From: Nereocystis luetkeana
Lineage: Eukaryota > Sar > Phaeophyceae > Laminariales > Laminariaceae
Length of the DNA stretch: 64,000 nt
Direction: 5' to 3'
Assembly: GCA_031213475.1 (NCBI GenBank)
Contig: JARUPZ010000005.1
Location: 3,325,732-3,389,731, forward strand
Shown here in pieces: positions 55,163 to 64,000 of this stretch (positions are counted from its first letter, which is position 1; every line of letters begins with the position of its first letter). The notes below the pieces were generated by a model. That model searched no databases and was not told the origin of the DNA. It worked only from the letters and a program-made list of their open reading frames with translations. The position numbers and the translations under genes were made by a program.

Positions 55163-55315
55163 TTACGGTCGTAACTCTTCTGCCGCTATCTCCTTCATCC
55201 CAAAAAAAGCTCGACTGTTTCGTAGTGTTGCCCGGGCCACTTGCTCGAAAGGCAGCCCAAGACACCCGGCTAGTGCTTGAGCCACGGCTGGCAGCGCCGA
55301 AGGCACGTTCGGATT
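55163..55315 (-). CDS. TatD-family exon 9 (C-terminus)
   Basis: Acceptor GTTCCATGCAG. Reads NPNVPSALPAVAQALAGCLG, LPFEQVARATLRNSRAFFGM then KEIAAEELRP and TAA at 55163-55165. Confidence 0.92.
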   Translation of the reverse strand, partial: NPNVPSALPAVAQALAGCLGLPFEQVARATLRNSRAFFGMKEIAAEELRP

Positions 55316-55937
55316 CTGCATGGAACCGCGGACACAGACAACAGAGAGAGGGGACCAAAAAGGTAAACACGGGTTCTAATGAAAGGCTAAAAATCGAAGA
55401 GCTACTGTTACGGAGATCAGTCAAGTGATCGATTTCGTTGCTTTCAAAAATGAAAAAAGGGTCGATACATTTATCGTCACGAAAAGCATGACGACCTGAT
55501 AAAAACACTAAAGCGACGCACTTATCACGTGGTAAGGAAAAAGTTAAATGCCCGCGCCGGGCTTTCAAAACAGCCACGATTGGCCGGGCATTTACCTGGT
55601 TTACATCAATTCGGAATTTATCCCCCAACACGAAAAAAAACAGTTTTTGCTACAATAGTTTCTTGATGCCCTCCCAGCTTATTGTGCTCCGAACAAATGT
55701 CCTACGTACGTATTAAACTTTTATGCCAACAAGTCAAATTCTGCTAATTTAGACCACGGCAAATATTATGTTTGTATTGGCATGCTTTAAAGAAGGGAAT
55801 TGCGGTAGATATAAGCCTAGCCACTATCCACACCGTTTTCTTTTTAAACATACGAATACAAAACATACCACCAGGTACTATTTGTATGTACGCTAAAGCC
55901 AAAGTGAAATAGATCTAAGCCTAGACGCGGTCCGCAC
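55316..55937. other. TatD-family intron 8
   Basis: GT-AG. 55811-55845 is a diverged copy of the exon 8 end and donor region (AAGCCTAG .. ACCGTTTT) about 102 bp away, so local duplication has occurred here as well. Confidence 0.6.
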
Positions 55938-56036
55938 CGTTTTTTTGGGGTTGCTGTGTCCTTTTCGGCAACCCGTGAAGCCAAGATACGGTGCGTCCGT
56001 TTCAACCATAAGCCTATCCAACGGGATAAGCTTCAC
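55938..56036 (-). CDS. TatD-family exon 8 (metal-binding Asp)
   Basis: Acceptor CATGTCTCAG. Reads VKLIPLDRLMVETDAPYLGF then TGCRKGHSNPKKT; donor AAACG-GTGCGG. Its 5' 39 bp (gene sense) lie in the first unit of the 351 bp duplication; the rest, with ETDAP, is unique. Confidence 0.93.
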
Positions 56037-56699
56037 CTGAGACATGAGGGAGCACACCAAACACGTGAATCAGTACGTTCGAAGTTCGAAAGCATGCATT
56101 AGGTTTACCGTTGTAGCCCAGCAACATCGAAGACCGATGAGGTTCGACGCCGACATTTGACACTGACACGACATTATAAAATCCAATGGACGATAAAGTG
56201 AACTCCGAGCTCCCAGACCTTAGAAGATGCAGCTACTCGCGGTCTGGCGTGTGCCAATTATTTCAGTCGGATTGGATGCACATTTTAGTTTACCCCTTCC
56301 AAACGTAATGCCTCCTATCATTAAGTACTGCCAACCCAACCTGGAAAGCGTTTCAACCATAAGCCTATCCAACGGGATAAGCTTCACCTGAGACATGAGG
56401 GAGCACACCAAACACGTGAATCAGTACGTTCGAAGTTCGAAAGCATGCATTAGGTTTACCGTTGTAGCCCAGCAACATCGAAGACCGATGAGGTTCGACG
56501 CCGACATTTGACACTGACACGACATTATAAAATCCAATGGATGATAAAGTGAACTCCGAGCTCCCAGACCTTAGATGATGCAGCTACTCGCGGTCTGGCG
56601 TGTGCCAATTATTTCAGTCGGATTGGATGCACATTTTAGTTTACCCCTTCCAAACGTAATGCCTCCTATCATTAAGTACTGCCAACCCAACCTGGAAAG
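55998..56699. repeat. 351 bp tandem duplication across TatD exon 8
   Basis: Units 55998-56348 and 56349-56699. I see two differences (GGACGATAA/GGATGATAA and TTAGAAGATGC/TTAGATGATGC). Each holds the exon 8 acceptor and the code for VKLIPLDRLMVET; only the first unit runs on into DAPYLGF. Confidence 0.95.
56349..56387 (-). pseudogene. Duplicated partial exon 8 (decoy)
   Basis: The acceptor and VKLIPLDRLMVET are intact, but the sequence then continues LSRLGWQ without the Asp. A weak donor CCAG-GTTGGG lies close by. Inclusion would shift the frame of exon 8 or duplicate part of it. Confidence 0.8.
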
Positions 56700-57300
56700 C
56701 GAAGCTCCCAAGCCACTCTACTAAACGATAGTGCTCAAAAAGGCGTCGCCTGCTCGAAAAGTCTTCTTCGTCAGATAGCCAGTGCCGCCGAGTATGCCAC
56801 CGTAGAGGGGATATGATGCCATTATTGTGATATTATTTACAGGCTCCTAACAGGAGGAGCTGCTACACCTCTCCACGTGCTTTGAAAAAATCTGTTTGCG
56901 GAAACCACAACCTACAACGTTAATTTCGAAGCACAAAAAGGCATTGCAACCGCATTGGGTGGGTAGTTTCCAACGTCAGGAGGGGTGCCCCGTCAGCAAG
57001 AAATACCTGGGCCGGAAACTGCAGCACCGTACATAGCATGCCCCTCCCAGGCATCGCCTAGCCGAGGGTACTTCTCGAGCAATTAGCTAGAGCGTCACAG
57101 GTATCGCTTGTTATGAGGAAAAATAGTAATCAGAACCAAAAGTGGTAGGCAAGCGTAGGGGAATACCGCCTTTTTCGGGTCCATTGCGGGTTCTGATTAC
57201 CACCGCCCCGCGTCGTAGTATTCGCATATTTTTACATTTCGACAATTTTGTCGAAGCTGGGGCAAGGTCATTAAGGTCAATGCAGCCCGCCGAAGCTCAC
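56700..57300. other. TatD-family intron 7 (rest)
   Basis: GTAATCAGAACC (57127-57138) and GGTTCTGATTAC (57190-57201) form a perfect 12 bp inverted pair around 51 bp. Nothing else recognised. Confidence 0.6.
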
Positions 57301-57390
57301 CGCCTCCCTTAGGTCTGCCCCGTTCTTTTCCCTGCAGATGCCACCGGCCACGCTGATAAAGAAGCCCATGTCAAGGTACGCCGCCAGCTC
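57301..57390 (-). CDS. TatD-family exon 7
   Basis: Acceptor TTTTTTATAG, donor GAGGCG-GTGAGC. Reads ELAAYLDMGFFISVAGGICR then EKNGADLREA. Confidence 0.92.
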
Positions 57391-57958
57391 CTATAAAAAA
57401 ATACCACAAGAAGGAGAAGGTGACATACGGGCGCAGAAAAAATGTGACACAAGAACGCGGGAAACAAGCGGTCACAAGGCAAGTTGCAATCGGCACCGCA
57501 GCAACGTACGCCGCCAGCTTCTGCAGTACCACAAGAAGGGATACATCACAGGCAATAACGTGACAAGCGAATACAGACAATTAACCGCTACAAAGTGAGC
57601 TTATAGCCAGTGCCGCAGCACTCAGAAAGCTGATGACCACCGACAAAGGCTTCATGTGTATCTGAGGAACTGAAAGTTATGTTCTAAACACGACCGACGG
57701 TCGTGTAGGCGCCCCTGCACAGGTTGATCGCGATCACTTCGGGAGATCGCGATTGGGGAATTCTACTTCTGTATATCCGGCGATTTCAGCCCTGTCCGAC
57801 AGCCACAACCCCCTCTGAGCTCGTACGTCACGGCTACAAGATTGGCCCCAGCAGGTGTGCTGCAAACCTGGTGCAAAACTGATACCAGGGCGAAGTAATA
57901 CCGAGGGGGGTTTATAATGGAAAACGGCATTATTTCTTAATAACAATTGATCCCTCAC
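57391..57958. other. TatD-family intron 6
   Basis: GT-AG. GTACGCCGCCAGCT(C/T)CT appears in exon 7 (57377-57392) and again at 57507-57522, and ACCACAAGAAGG twice, so part of the exon 7 5' region is duplicated about 130 bp away. Confidence 0.65.
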
Positions 57959-58030
57959 CTCTTTCGACCCGGTAAAACAGTGCACTAAGCACGGGGGCAA
58001 ACCGTGGGAGGAGTCGAACCTTCGAAGTAC
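57959..58030 (-). CDS. TatD-family exon 6 (second metal His)
   Basis: Acceptor GCTGTGTCGCAG, donor AAAGAG-GTGAGG. Reads VLRRFDSSHGLPPCLVHCFT then GSKE. Confidence 0.93.
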
Positions 58031-58868
58031 CTGCGACACAGCCGCACAACGTTAAATAAAGAAAAACGCAGGGGGTCATCTACAAAGCATTCCTTGAGGG
58101 GAGGGTACCCGTGCTGGCCTCGTGATCTACAGGGCAGGCTGTAACTACTGCCACAAATCCTCGCAAGGCATCCATCTTCTCTTACAGGACATTCTATGGC
58201 AATATTGCCGCCTTTTAGGGGCACTGAATGCTTCGTGCGGGACGCCGCTCGCGCTTTTCAGTCAGGAGTGTTGATCTTGCGCATGATACAACTCCAAAAC
58301 GAAGCCCAGCCACAGACACGCTCGGTGTTACCTGACGGCCGCAGCGGGAGCTCTCTTTGTCTTCGACCGAGCGGCGGACGAACCGCGAAGTGATACATCG
58401 CTCATAGGTCTACGCCCTGGATACGTGTTCCTCCATGTACATTTCGAGTAGGTACAATCTAATCTAGGGGGGGAAGGGGAATAATATATTCGCATCACCG
58501 ACGAAGTCGTTTCCTCCCCGGCTGAGAATCCTTGTACGGCAGTGTTCACAGTTCTAGCACAGCGCGCAATTGTAGACTACATCCTGAACAAACAAAGGTT
58601 GACGAATCTGCAAACGCTACGGTTGACGATTCAGAAAAATCACGAAACGTGTGCGATCAAGTTTCAAGAAGGCGATAGCCGGCCAACCAGATGGAAGCGA
58701 CGACAAACGTATATATATCGAACGCATCACCACCTCACGCCCGCGAAGTCAGCATCGTGAAGCTCGCCCTTGGGGAATCACGCGTCCATACTACAGTAGT
58801 ATCCCTCATTAAATCAACCTCAAAGAGCTGCATGGCGAGGCGAACCAGCCAAGACACAGTCCCTTCAC
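58031..58868. other. TatD-family intron 5
   Basis: GT-AG; nothing else recognised. Confidence 0.7.
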
Positions 58869-58922
58869 CTCCAAAAATGTGCCGAATGCTGCCCGCTCGT
58901 GCAGAAACAAGGGCTTCTTCAG
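58869..58922 (-). CDS. TatD-family exon 5 (LHER)
   Basis: 54 bp. Acceptor TTTTTTTTTCTCAG, donor TTGGAG-GTGAAG. Reads LKKPLFLHERAAFGTFLE. Confidence 0.92.
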
Positions 58923-59610
58923 CTGAGAAAAAAAAAGTAACGGTGACACGAGACGAGGGCGCTCCGCTCATACCAGGTACAGGACAAAAGCTCCAATGTT
59001 TTTTCTGGGTGAGAGAGGCGAACAGCAGAGCAGTTGCGATGAGGGAGTTCGCGAAAAATACACTCACGACACACAACACAGCTGGTTGAGGAAGTGTGGA
59101 GAGCTCGATCTTCTCATCTCTTGCGAAAGAATCCCCACTCTAATGCCAAGTAGTTTGTCTCCAAAAATGTGGGTGCGGTGGTAAAGGGGTGGGTTAAGCT
59201 ATCTCTTCGTCAATCCGCCGCAGGACTGCAAGAAAATGGACCAGGTGCCATACCTGAAACACAAGATGTGCTAACAGTGGAGACTGCAGCAAGTCTCGCA
59301 ACATGTCACCACTGGGTTGACGTGCTCGACTAACTAGAAAAGGGAGCGAGAGCCAAACATACTGAGCGAGCGCTGGAGACAGTGACGATTCGAAGTCTCT
59401 TTACATCTCCACCCGCGTTTGGGAGGGGGGGGGGGGCTTCGCTTTGGAAATAGAGTAGGGTGTTTTTTCAGAAGAAGAAGTGCCTATACTAGTTTGACCC
59501 GAGTGCTCCGATACAAATTGCAGCGAATTTGACTACTTTATTCCCGAGAACAAACCACCCATGCTGCTTTCGACATTCACAACATCGCGGTGTTTGCGTG
59601 TTGGACTCAC
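58923..59610. other. TatD-family intron 4
   Basis: GT-AG; a run of 12 G near 59426. Nothing else recognised. Confidence 0.7.
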
Positions 59611-59711
59611 CTCGCACGCAAGCTGAACCTGTCTCTCGAAATACGGGAGCTGCTTGTCGGCCGCGGGGAACCCCTCCGAGTAATCCAACCCGCATTCTCC
59701 AATGCAGCGGA
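59611..59711 (-). CDS. TatD-family exon 4 (GECGLD)
   Basis: Phase 1 start. Acceptor TATCCGAAG, donor TGCGAG-GTGAGT. Reads (V)RCIGECGLDYSEGFPAAD then KQLPYFERQVQLACE. Confidence 0.94.
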
Positions 59712-60653
59712 CTTCGGATACAACGGCCAGGTCAAGTCGAGCGATAATCGACACAAGGCGACGAGGCGAAAGTTAAATCTTCAATCTTCCTTCAAGCCGA
59801 GCAATAAATCAGATGAGAGGACGAAATCAGACGTAGCCTACACGGAAGCAGGAACGCTCAATCCTCAACCTCTCTTCAGGTCGAGTCATCAATGAGACAG
59901 GAGGACGAGACGAAACGCAGCCTAGTGAAGCTTAATCTTCACGCTTCCTTCCACTCCAGAACTACGAGTTGTCGTGGGGCGCGGCAGAATAAAGGGGGTT
60001 CGGAAAAACGAAAAAACGAAAGAAAAAAAAAGGCGAGGAGTCTAAGGTGCCGGAAACGACAGAACGACAGGGGTCGTGAAACATCGTAAAGGATGCATGG
60101 TTGAGAATTGCCGTCAGGTCTTGACTCTTGACTCAAAAGATACCGCAGTAAAACTGCAGTAGTCTCGTGCCACACCAGCAGTTGTAGTAGATTTAACGAG
60201 TATATACCTTATTTTTCCGGTCTTGCTTGTGTTGTTGTGTTCTCGTACCCGGTACGCTGACACTTCACTTGCTTCACACTTGAATTTGCGATTTAGTTTT
60301 TATTTTCGGTCTTCCTCTCTCTGTCTCACAGTCTGTGGCCACAGAATCAGTATCTCTCTAGGATAGGGAATCAGGACGGACACTGGGTGTACTGATGAAG
60401 CTGGCTGGGTAGAAAGGACGATTTAATGTGAAGACAACAACATACCGCGGAGGTAAAGAGCAGGGAGCTGCGCAAAGTTTTATGGTCATAAATCAGCCGG
60501 AAAACTGGAAAAGCACCGAGCACGTAGAAACAGCACGCTCAATAGCGTAAGTGCAGAGCTTTAGAAGTGGAACTTCGATAGATACTCCACCAACCTACCA
60601 GGTATGGTACAACGTGAAAATTAGACATGCCCGCGTCTACCCCTCGTACATAC
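59712..60653. other. TatD-family intron 3
   Basis: GT-AG. 60300-60440 is a diverged minus-strand RA fragment (CTGGGTAGAAAGGACGATTT, AATGTGAAGACAACAAC). Repeated CTTCAATCTTCCTTC.. AAGCCGAG-like words at 59775-59965. Confidence 0.65.
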
Positions 60654-60756
60654 CTTCTTCCTCAGCTGCGAGGGTGGCGATGCTCGCCATAGCATCCTCA
60701 AGCGACACGCATTCTTCGACGTGATACGGGTGCACGCCAGCCGTCGCGAATACGAC
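60654..60756 (-). CDS. TatD-family exon 3 (GVHPY)
   Basis: Acceptor CACCTGGCAG, donor GAAGAAG-GTATGT. Reads VVFATAGVHPYHVEECVSLE then DAMASIATLAAEEE plus one base. Confidence 0.93.
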
Positions 60757-62327
60757 CTGCCAGGTGCAAGTCGGTCACAGTAAATCAGGCACTCTGGCAG
60801 AGCAACTTTACTGCTGTACCATCTCTGATCTACCTGGTACGTACCAGGTATTCTACTGCTGTGAGCGTGATCGATAGATGGGCCCGAATTAAACTCTGCT
60901 TGTACTTTGTTGTTGTTGTTGTTGTTCTCACATTAACTCACAATACAATGCAGTCCGTGGTCGCAGGACAGGCTCCAATAACTCTGGAGTGGAAGAAATA
61001 CCTCGGTAGTAAAACAGAGGCAAAAACAAAAAACAAGCATACGCACTCCACCACTGCGGACACCAGGGAAGCAAAAAGGAGACTATTAATAGCAGACAAA
61101 AACCTAAAAAAGAAAATGAAGCGAAGCAAAAAAAACAAAACAAAACAGAAGCAGATAGCAAAACGCAAAAAAGGCAAAACGGACCATACTAACAGAGACA
61201 CAAAGAGGTACAAACGGGAATGAAACATGAAAACAAAAAAAAGGGACAAAAAAGCGATAATCACGGGCAGGGGGAAAAGAAAATACGAAAGGCAGGCACT
61301 GGAGCATACAGACACGCAAAGTTGTCCAGGTGGCACCATGCTAGTTACTTGGGTCCCAAAGAAGGGAGTGCATCATAACGATGATGGCCATAACCAGGCT
61401 TCAGTCTGCTGAGCAGACCGCCTCCCCCCCTCCCCCCCCCATTCCCCCTCGTCCCCCTTTCGCCCCCCCCCTCTTCCCTGCCATTCTGCGCACTCGCGTT
61501 GGCGTCAACGGCTGTGGTCGTGGTTGCAGCTATTCTATGCCGTTCTGCCGATGCCTCCTTCTCATATGTATGCCATTTCCGCATGAAGGCCTCCGCCCCT
61601 TCCTCGACCCGTCGGAACCATCTGCCGGCTTTCTGTGCTGCCTCGCGCCACCCTTCGAGCTTGATGCCGAACTCCTTGAGGTCCTCCTCAAGGTACCCCA
61701 TCCAGTCCCACTCCTGTCCTCCGGAGTAACCCTTACCCCCAACCATCTCCCCAAACATCACCCTCTTCGGCAGACGCTCCTCTCCCATGCGTGTCACAAA
61801 GCCCGCAAACAAGAGCCTACGTCTGCGCACCGTCGTCTCAATGCTCTCAGATTTTGTCCTGAGAAGCGCGCTAGCATAGGATAGAATGTGGTCTTCGCGC
61901 TTTCGTTTTCGCCAGCCGATGCATCGGAGGAGCATCTTGTGGTGGACCTCCCGTAGCCTACCGTAATCAGTCTTGCTCGGGCTCCAAGTAACGCAACCGT
62001 AGAGCAACGTTTCGATCACCTCGGCTCTCAGCATTCGCACCTTCAGGCGTAGGCGCACACCCGGGCGTACTATCCATTGAGGACTCTAACTTCCGTACAA
62101 ATGTGGTACAGGGACTGCTGTACAAACCTTCATAAGAGTATAGTGCCATACGTGAATGCGTCGGGGTTTGGGGTGCAGCGTACCAGGTACGAGGTGGCAT
62201 ACCGTTGAAGAGTACTTGCTGGCACATGCAGCCAGAACACCAGTTTTATGGAAGAGCATGGAGAAAAAATCGAAAACTCGTGCCATCTGTAAAAAAATTA
62301 GAAATAAGACGTAAAAACGTTACACAC
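60757..62327. other. TatD-family intron 2, with LINE relic
   Basis: GT-AG. Holds (TTG)n at 60906-60924, a Lys-rich low-complexity stretch (61010-61330) and the retroelement frame 61345-62058 in the same orientation as the gene. Confidence 0.7.
61345..62058 (-). pseudogene. Non-LTR reverse-transcriptase C-terminal fragment
   Basis: An open frame of 237 codons reading ETLLYGCVTWSPSKTDYGRL, HHKMLLRCIGW, ESIETTVRRRRLLFAGFVTR, EERLPKRVM and a Gly/Arg-rich end. This is the region downstream of the catalytic part of LINE-type reverse transcriptases. The catalytic YxDD part is missing, so the copy is 5'-truncated and not autonomous, although its frame is undamaged, suggesting a fairly recent insertion. 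Related to the broken copy at 14383-14908. Confidence 0.8.
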
Positions 62328-62423
62328 ATTTGGCCTCCGCTGCGCGAGGTCTAGAGCTCCACGGCTGTCCACCACCGTGCTCCCTGGTACCACGAACTGC
62401 CTTACGCCCACCGATGAGGCCAC
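62328..62423 (-). CDS. TatD-family exon 2
   Basis: Acceptor TGATCTGCCAG, donor CCAAAT-GTGTGT. Reads VASSVGVRQFVVPGSTVVDS then RGALDLAQRRPN. Confidence 0.9.
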
Positions 62424-62691
62424 CTGGCAGATCAGAGGCAGATCAACGGCCGGATACGAGCTCGTAGAGGTCAGTTTCCAACACAGGTCACTGCAGCAGC
62501 AGAGCCCAACTGCTGTACCTGGTATGTAATAGTACCAGGTGGTTTACGTTGGTCACTTACCAGTCCTTTACAGTACAGCTATTAATAGTCGTTGGCACAC
62601 GAGCGTTTGTCACGAGACCACAGCAGAGCTGCTGCTGTGAGTGCTCATAGGGCTTGCCACAAGGATTTAATATACAGACGTTGGTGGCTAC

Positions 62692-62955
62692 CTGCAGGTG
62701 GTTGTCGATGTCGTCGACCAGGTTCGGATGCAAGAGGTTTGCATCCACGTCCACGAGATTCTCAACAGCGAGACTGCATGCAGCAGGCCGTTTTGCTCGC
62801 GTGCTAGCCGTACTACTCGTAGCAGCAGCAGCAGCAGCAGGAGCAGCAGCAGTGTGTCGTCCAGAGGAGGAGAGAGAAGCACGGGCACCGAAAGCTGCTG
62901 CTGGGCGGTTTACGGCTAGAGCCAAGAAAAGGCCTAGAACTGTACGATGCTCCAT
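62692..62955 (-). CDS. TatD-family exon 1, plastid presequence
   Basis: ATG at 62953-62955. MEHRTVLGLFLALAVNRPAA then AFGARASLSSSG gives a signal peptide and the AAF junction, followed by an Ala-rich run encoded by a GCT/GCA repeat and ENLVDVDANLLHPNLVDDID. Donor CTGCAG-GTAGCC. Confidence 0.9.
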
Positions 62956-63180
62956 CGAACTTGCTCACTTAGCTCAGCACTGCCAGCTGCTGTGAGCACT
63001 GCTGTAGGTGGCTTTCGGCTTTCGGCTTGCGGCGTGTGATTTACGATTTACGTATTTGTGGAGTTCATGGAAACTTGGCAGGCATACACGCTATCGCGTA
63101 CGTCTCGACTTACAGTAAATCTGAGAGAGCACAGCGCGCACGTATCAGTTATCCAGTACACACCCAACTACACGAACAAC
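62956..63180. promoter_or_regulatory. 225 bp bidirectional promoter region
   Basis: Lies between the start codons of two divergent plastid-targeted genes. Contains GGCTTTCGGCTTTCGGCTTG and GATTTACGATTTACG short repeats (63010-63055). No TATA box is evident. Confidence 0.6.
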
Positions 63181-63223
63181 ATGAAGGGGGTCGTCGCTTC
63201 TATGGTTCTCTCGGCCACAACGG
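63181..63223 (+). CDS. Plastid-targeted protein, exon 1 (signal peptide)
   Basis: ATG 63181: MKGVVASMVLSATT plus one base; donor CAACGG-GTGAGA. Joined to exon 2 it gives a short signal peptide ending at ASAF. First exon of a gene that leaves the window. Confidence 0.72.
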
Positions 63224-63575
63224 GTGAGAAAGCCACGGGAGAGGGCTCAATTGATGTCGCTTTTTCGATTATTCTCCCATTTTGCCAAAAAAAAGTACAC
63301 GGGGGTTTTGGGGATCATGTAAATGTTGCCGATGTTGCTCTCTCCCGATCGTGACGACAACGACTTGTGCGCTGTGCACTGCTGTGCATCACAGGCTTCA
63401 CCTCGAAAGCGAGGGATCTAGGCAGATATGTGCGTTGTTGTGTTATCTTGGCTTGGAATCTGTGGGGGGCGCATAACCGAAACACGGGCCCCGAAACATG
63501 AACAAACTTCAACAAACCTCGACCAATTGTTGTTGGTTTGCTTGCCCCGCAATCCCTTCGTTCTTGGTTCGACAG
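63224..63575. other. Intron 1 of the second plastid gene
   Basis: GT at 63224, AG at 63574-63575 after TTCTTGGTTCGACAG. Confidence 0.7.
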
Positions 63576-63709
63576 CCTCACTTGCGTCAGCGTTCGTCGC
63601 ATCTCCTCTCAGCCTGCGAGCTGTCACCAAGCCTGCCTTCTCCGTGCGTACGTGCCGCGTCCAGCCTGCTCGCATGACGGCGGACGAGGACGCCGATGAA
63701 GACGTAAAG
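63576..63709 (+). CDS. Plastid-targeted protein, exon 2
   Basis: Completes Ala, then SLASAFVASPLSLRAVTKPA and FSVRTCRVQPARMTADEDAD, EDVK; donor GTAAAG-GTTGGT. The ASAF motif at residues 18-21 and the basic Ser-rich stretch after it fit a heterokont plastid transit peptide. The mature protein begins around MTADEDADEDVK and is too short here to identify. Confidence 0.78.
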
Positions 63710-64000
63710 GTTGGTGTAAAAATCAGACTTTCCCAGGTACAGCATGTGCTGTTTTTAGACAACCTTGGGGTACGTACGTAGGCAACGCCCTGGTGTTGCT
63801 GCTCGCTGTATTTGACGCAGCAGCTGGCAACCCTGTCTTGATTGAAAACGACCCACAGCCAGCAGCACAGCAGCAACAGTAGCCCACACTCACCTCTTGC
63901 GCCTCTGCGATTCTTGGGTTTTGTTGCGATATGACCGCGCGTTGGGCCGTTGCGATACCGTGTCATTCGTTAATACGCAACCGGCGAAAGCCTGTGATGA
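63710..64000. other. Start of intron 2, to window end
   Basis: No second acceptor with a recognisable exon before the end of the window. Confidence 0.5.

Larger units (their letters stand above)
55163..62955 (-). other. Gene model: plastid-targeted TatD-family nuclease, 343 aa
   Basis: Nine exons, 1032 nt, all phases consistent. TatD-family proteins are TIM-barrel metal-dependent deoxyribonucleases (amidohydrolase superfamily). Visible family blocks in order: DANLLHP near the start of the mature protein, GVRQFVVPGST, ATAGVHPY (H129), CIGECGLDY (E160), PLFLHER (H196), LVHCFTG (H223), DMGFFISVAGGICR, LIPLDRLMVETDAPYLG (D274), CRKGH, NPNVPSALP and a C-terminal NSRAFFGM. The bacterial N-terminal HxH is replaced by D-A-N, as in the TATDN1-like branch. 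Residues 1-22 form a signal peptide ending AAAF, followed by a Ser/Ala/Arg-rich stretch: a heterokont plastid presequence. Divergent neighbour at 63181. No gene symbol is given because the exact orthologue is not settled. Confidence 0.92.

Noticed and set aside
54814-55428. 204-codon plus-strand frame
   Set aside because: Runs antisense over the last TatD exon, which has clear family residues.
56349-56387. Second copy as the true TatD exon 8
   Set aside because: It lacks the Asp of ETDAP and a good donor; the copy at 55938-56036 has both.

Overview
This is nuclear DNA of a eukaryote with few genes and many repeats. Two gene starts look like bipartite plastid precursors of algae with a red-derived secondary plastid: a signal peptide whose predicted cleavage lies at an AAF or ASAF motif, as in heterokont (ochrophyte) algae. 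The introns are GT-AG, often 1-3 kb and full of mobile elements. I infer a photosynthetic stramenopile, perhaps a brown alga; the group is inference, the eukaryotic nuclear nature is not. Nothing looks prokaryotic, organellar or viral.

Genes. Four gene models hold up, and their exon phases join without conflict. (1) A TatD-family metal-dependent nuclease, plastid-targeted by its presequence, is on the minus strand in nine exons (62955 down to 55163, 343 codons); all main metal-site residues except the N-terminal HxH are visible. (2) Starting 225 bp away and divergent from it is the 5' end of a second plastid-targeted protein (63181 to 63709, running out of the window). (3) and (4) are two divergent paralogues of a membrane-protein family I do not recognise, sharing a 786 bp promoter region: model A on the plus strand (46697 to 53140, 5 exons) and model B on the minus strand (45910 down to 26161, 6 exons, with a 13.6 kb first intron). 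Both have an N-terminal membrane segment, one luminal or extracellular domain of about 120 residues, a Trp- and Cys-rich second membrane segment and a basic stop-transfer.

Layout. 0-18.5 kb is a mobile-element graveyard: MITEs with TTACGGGGG ends, a tRNA-derived SINE family (S1) and a second SINE (S2) with a different tRNA-like head but a shared core, a roughly 1.1 kb dispersed repeat (RA), a broken R2-like retroelement, a possible miniature LTR element and a reverse-transcriptase relic. 18.5-26 kb is GC-rich with long C/G runs and no confident gene. 26-46 kb is model B and its introns (foldback cluster, minisatellites). 46-53 kb is model A. 53-63 kb is the TatD gene, with a recent 351 bp tandem duplication cutting through exon 8. 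63 kb onward is the second plastid gene.

Most unusual signal. Short TA-flanked palindromes, TATTAATA and TACC(A/T)GGTA, occur throughout. Filled and empty copies of repeats in this window show that they are small insertions at TA. TATTAATA is what precise Tc1/mariner-type excision of the TTACGGGGG MITE would leave; TACC(A/T)GGTA looks like the scar of a second, unseen TA-targeting element.
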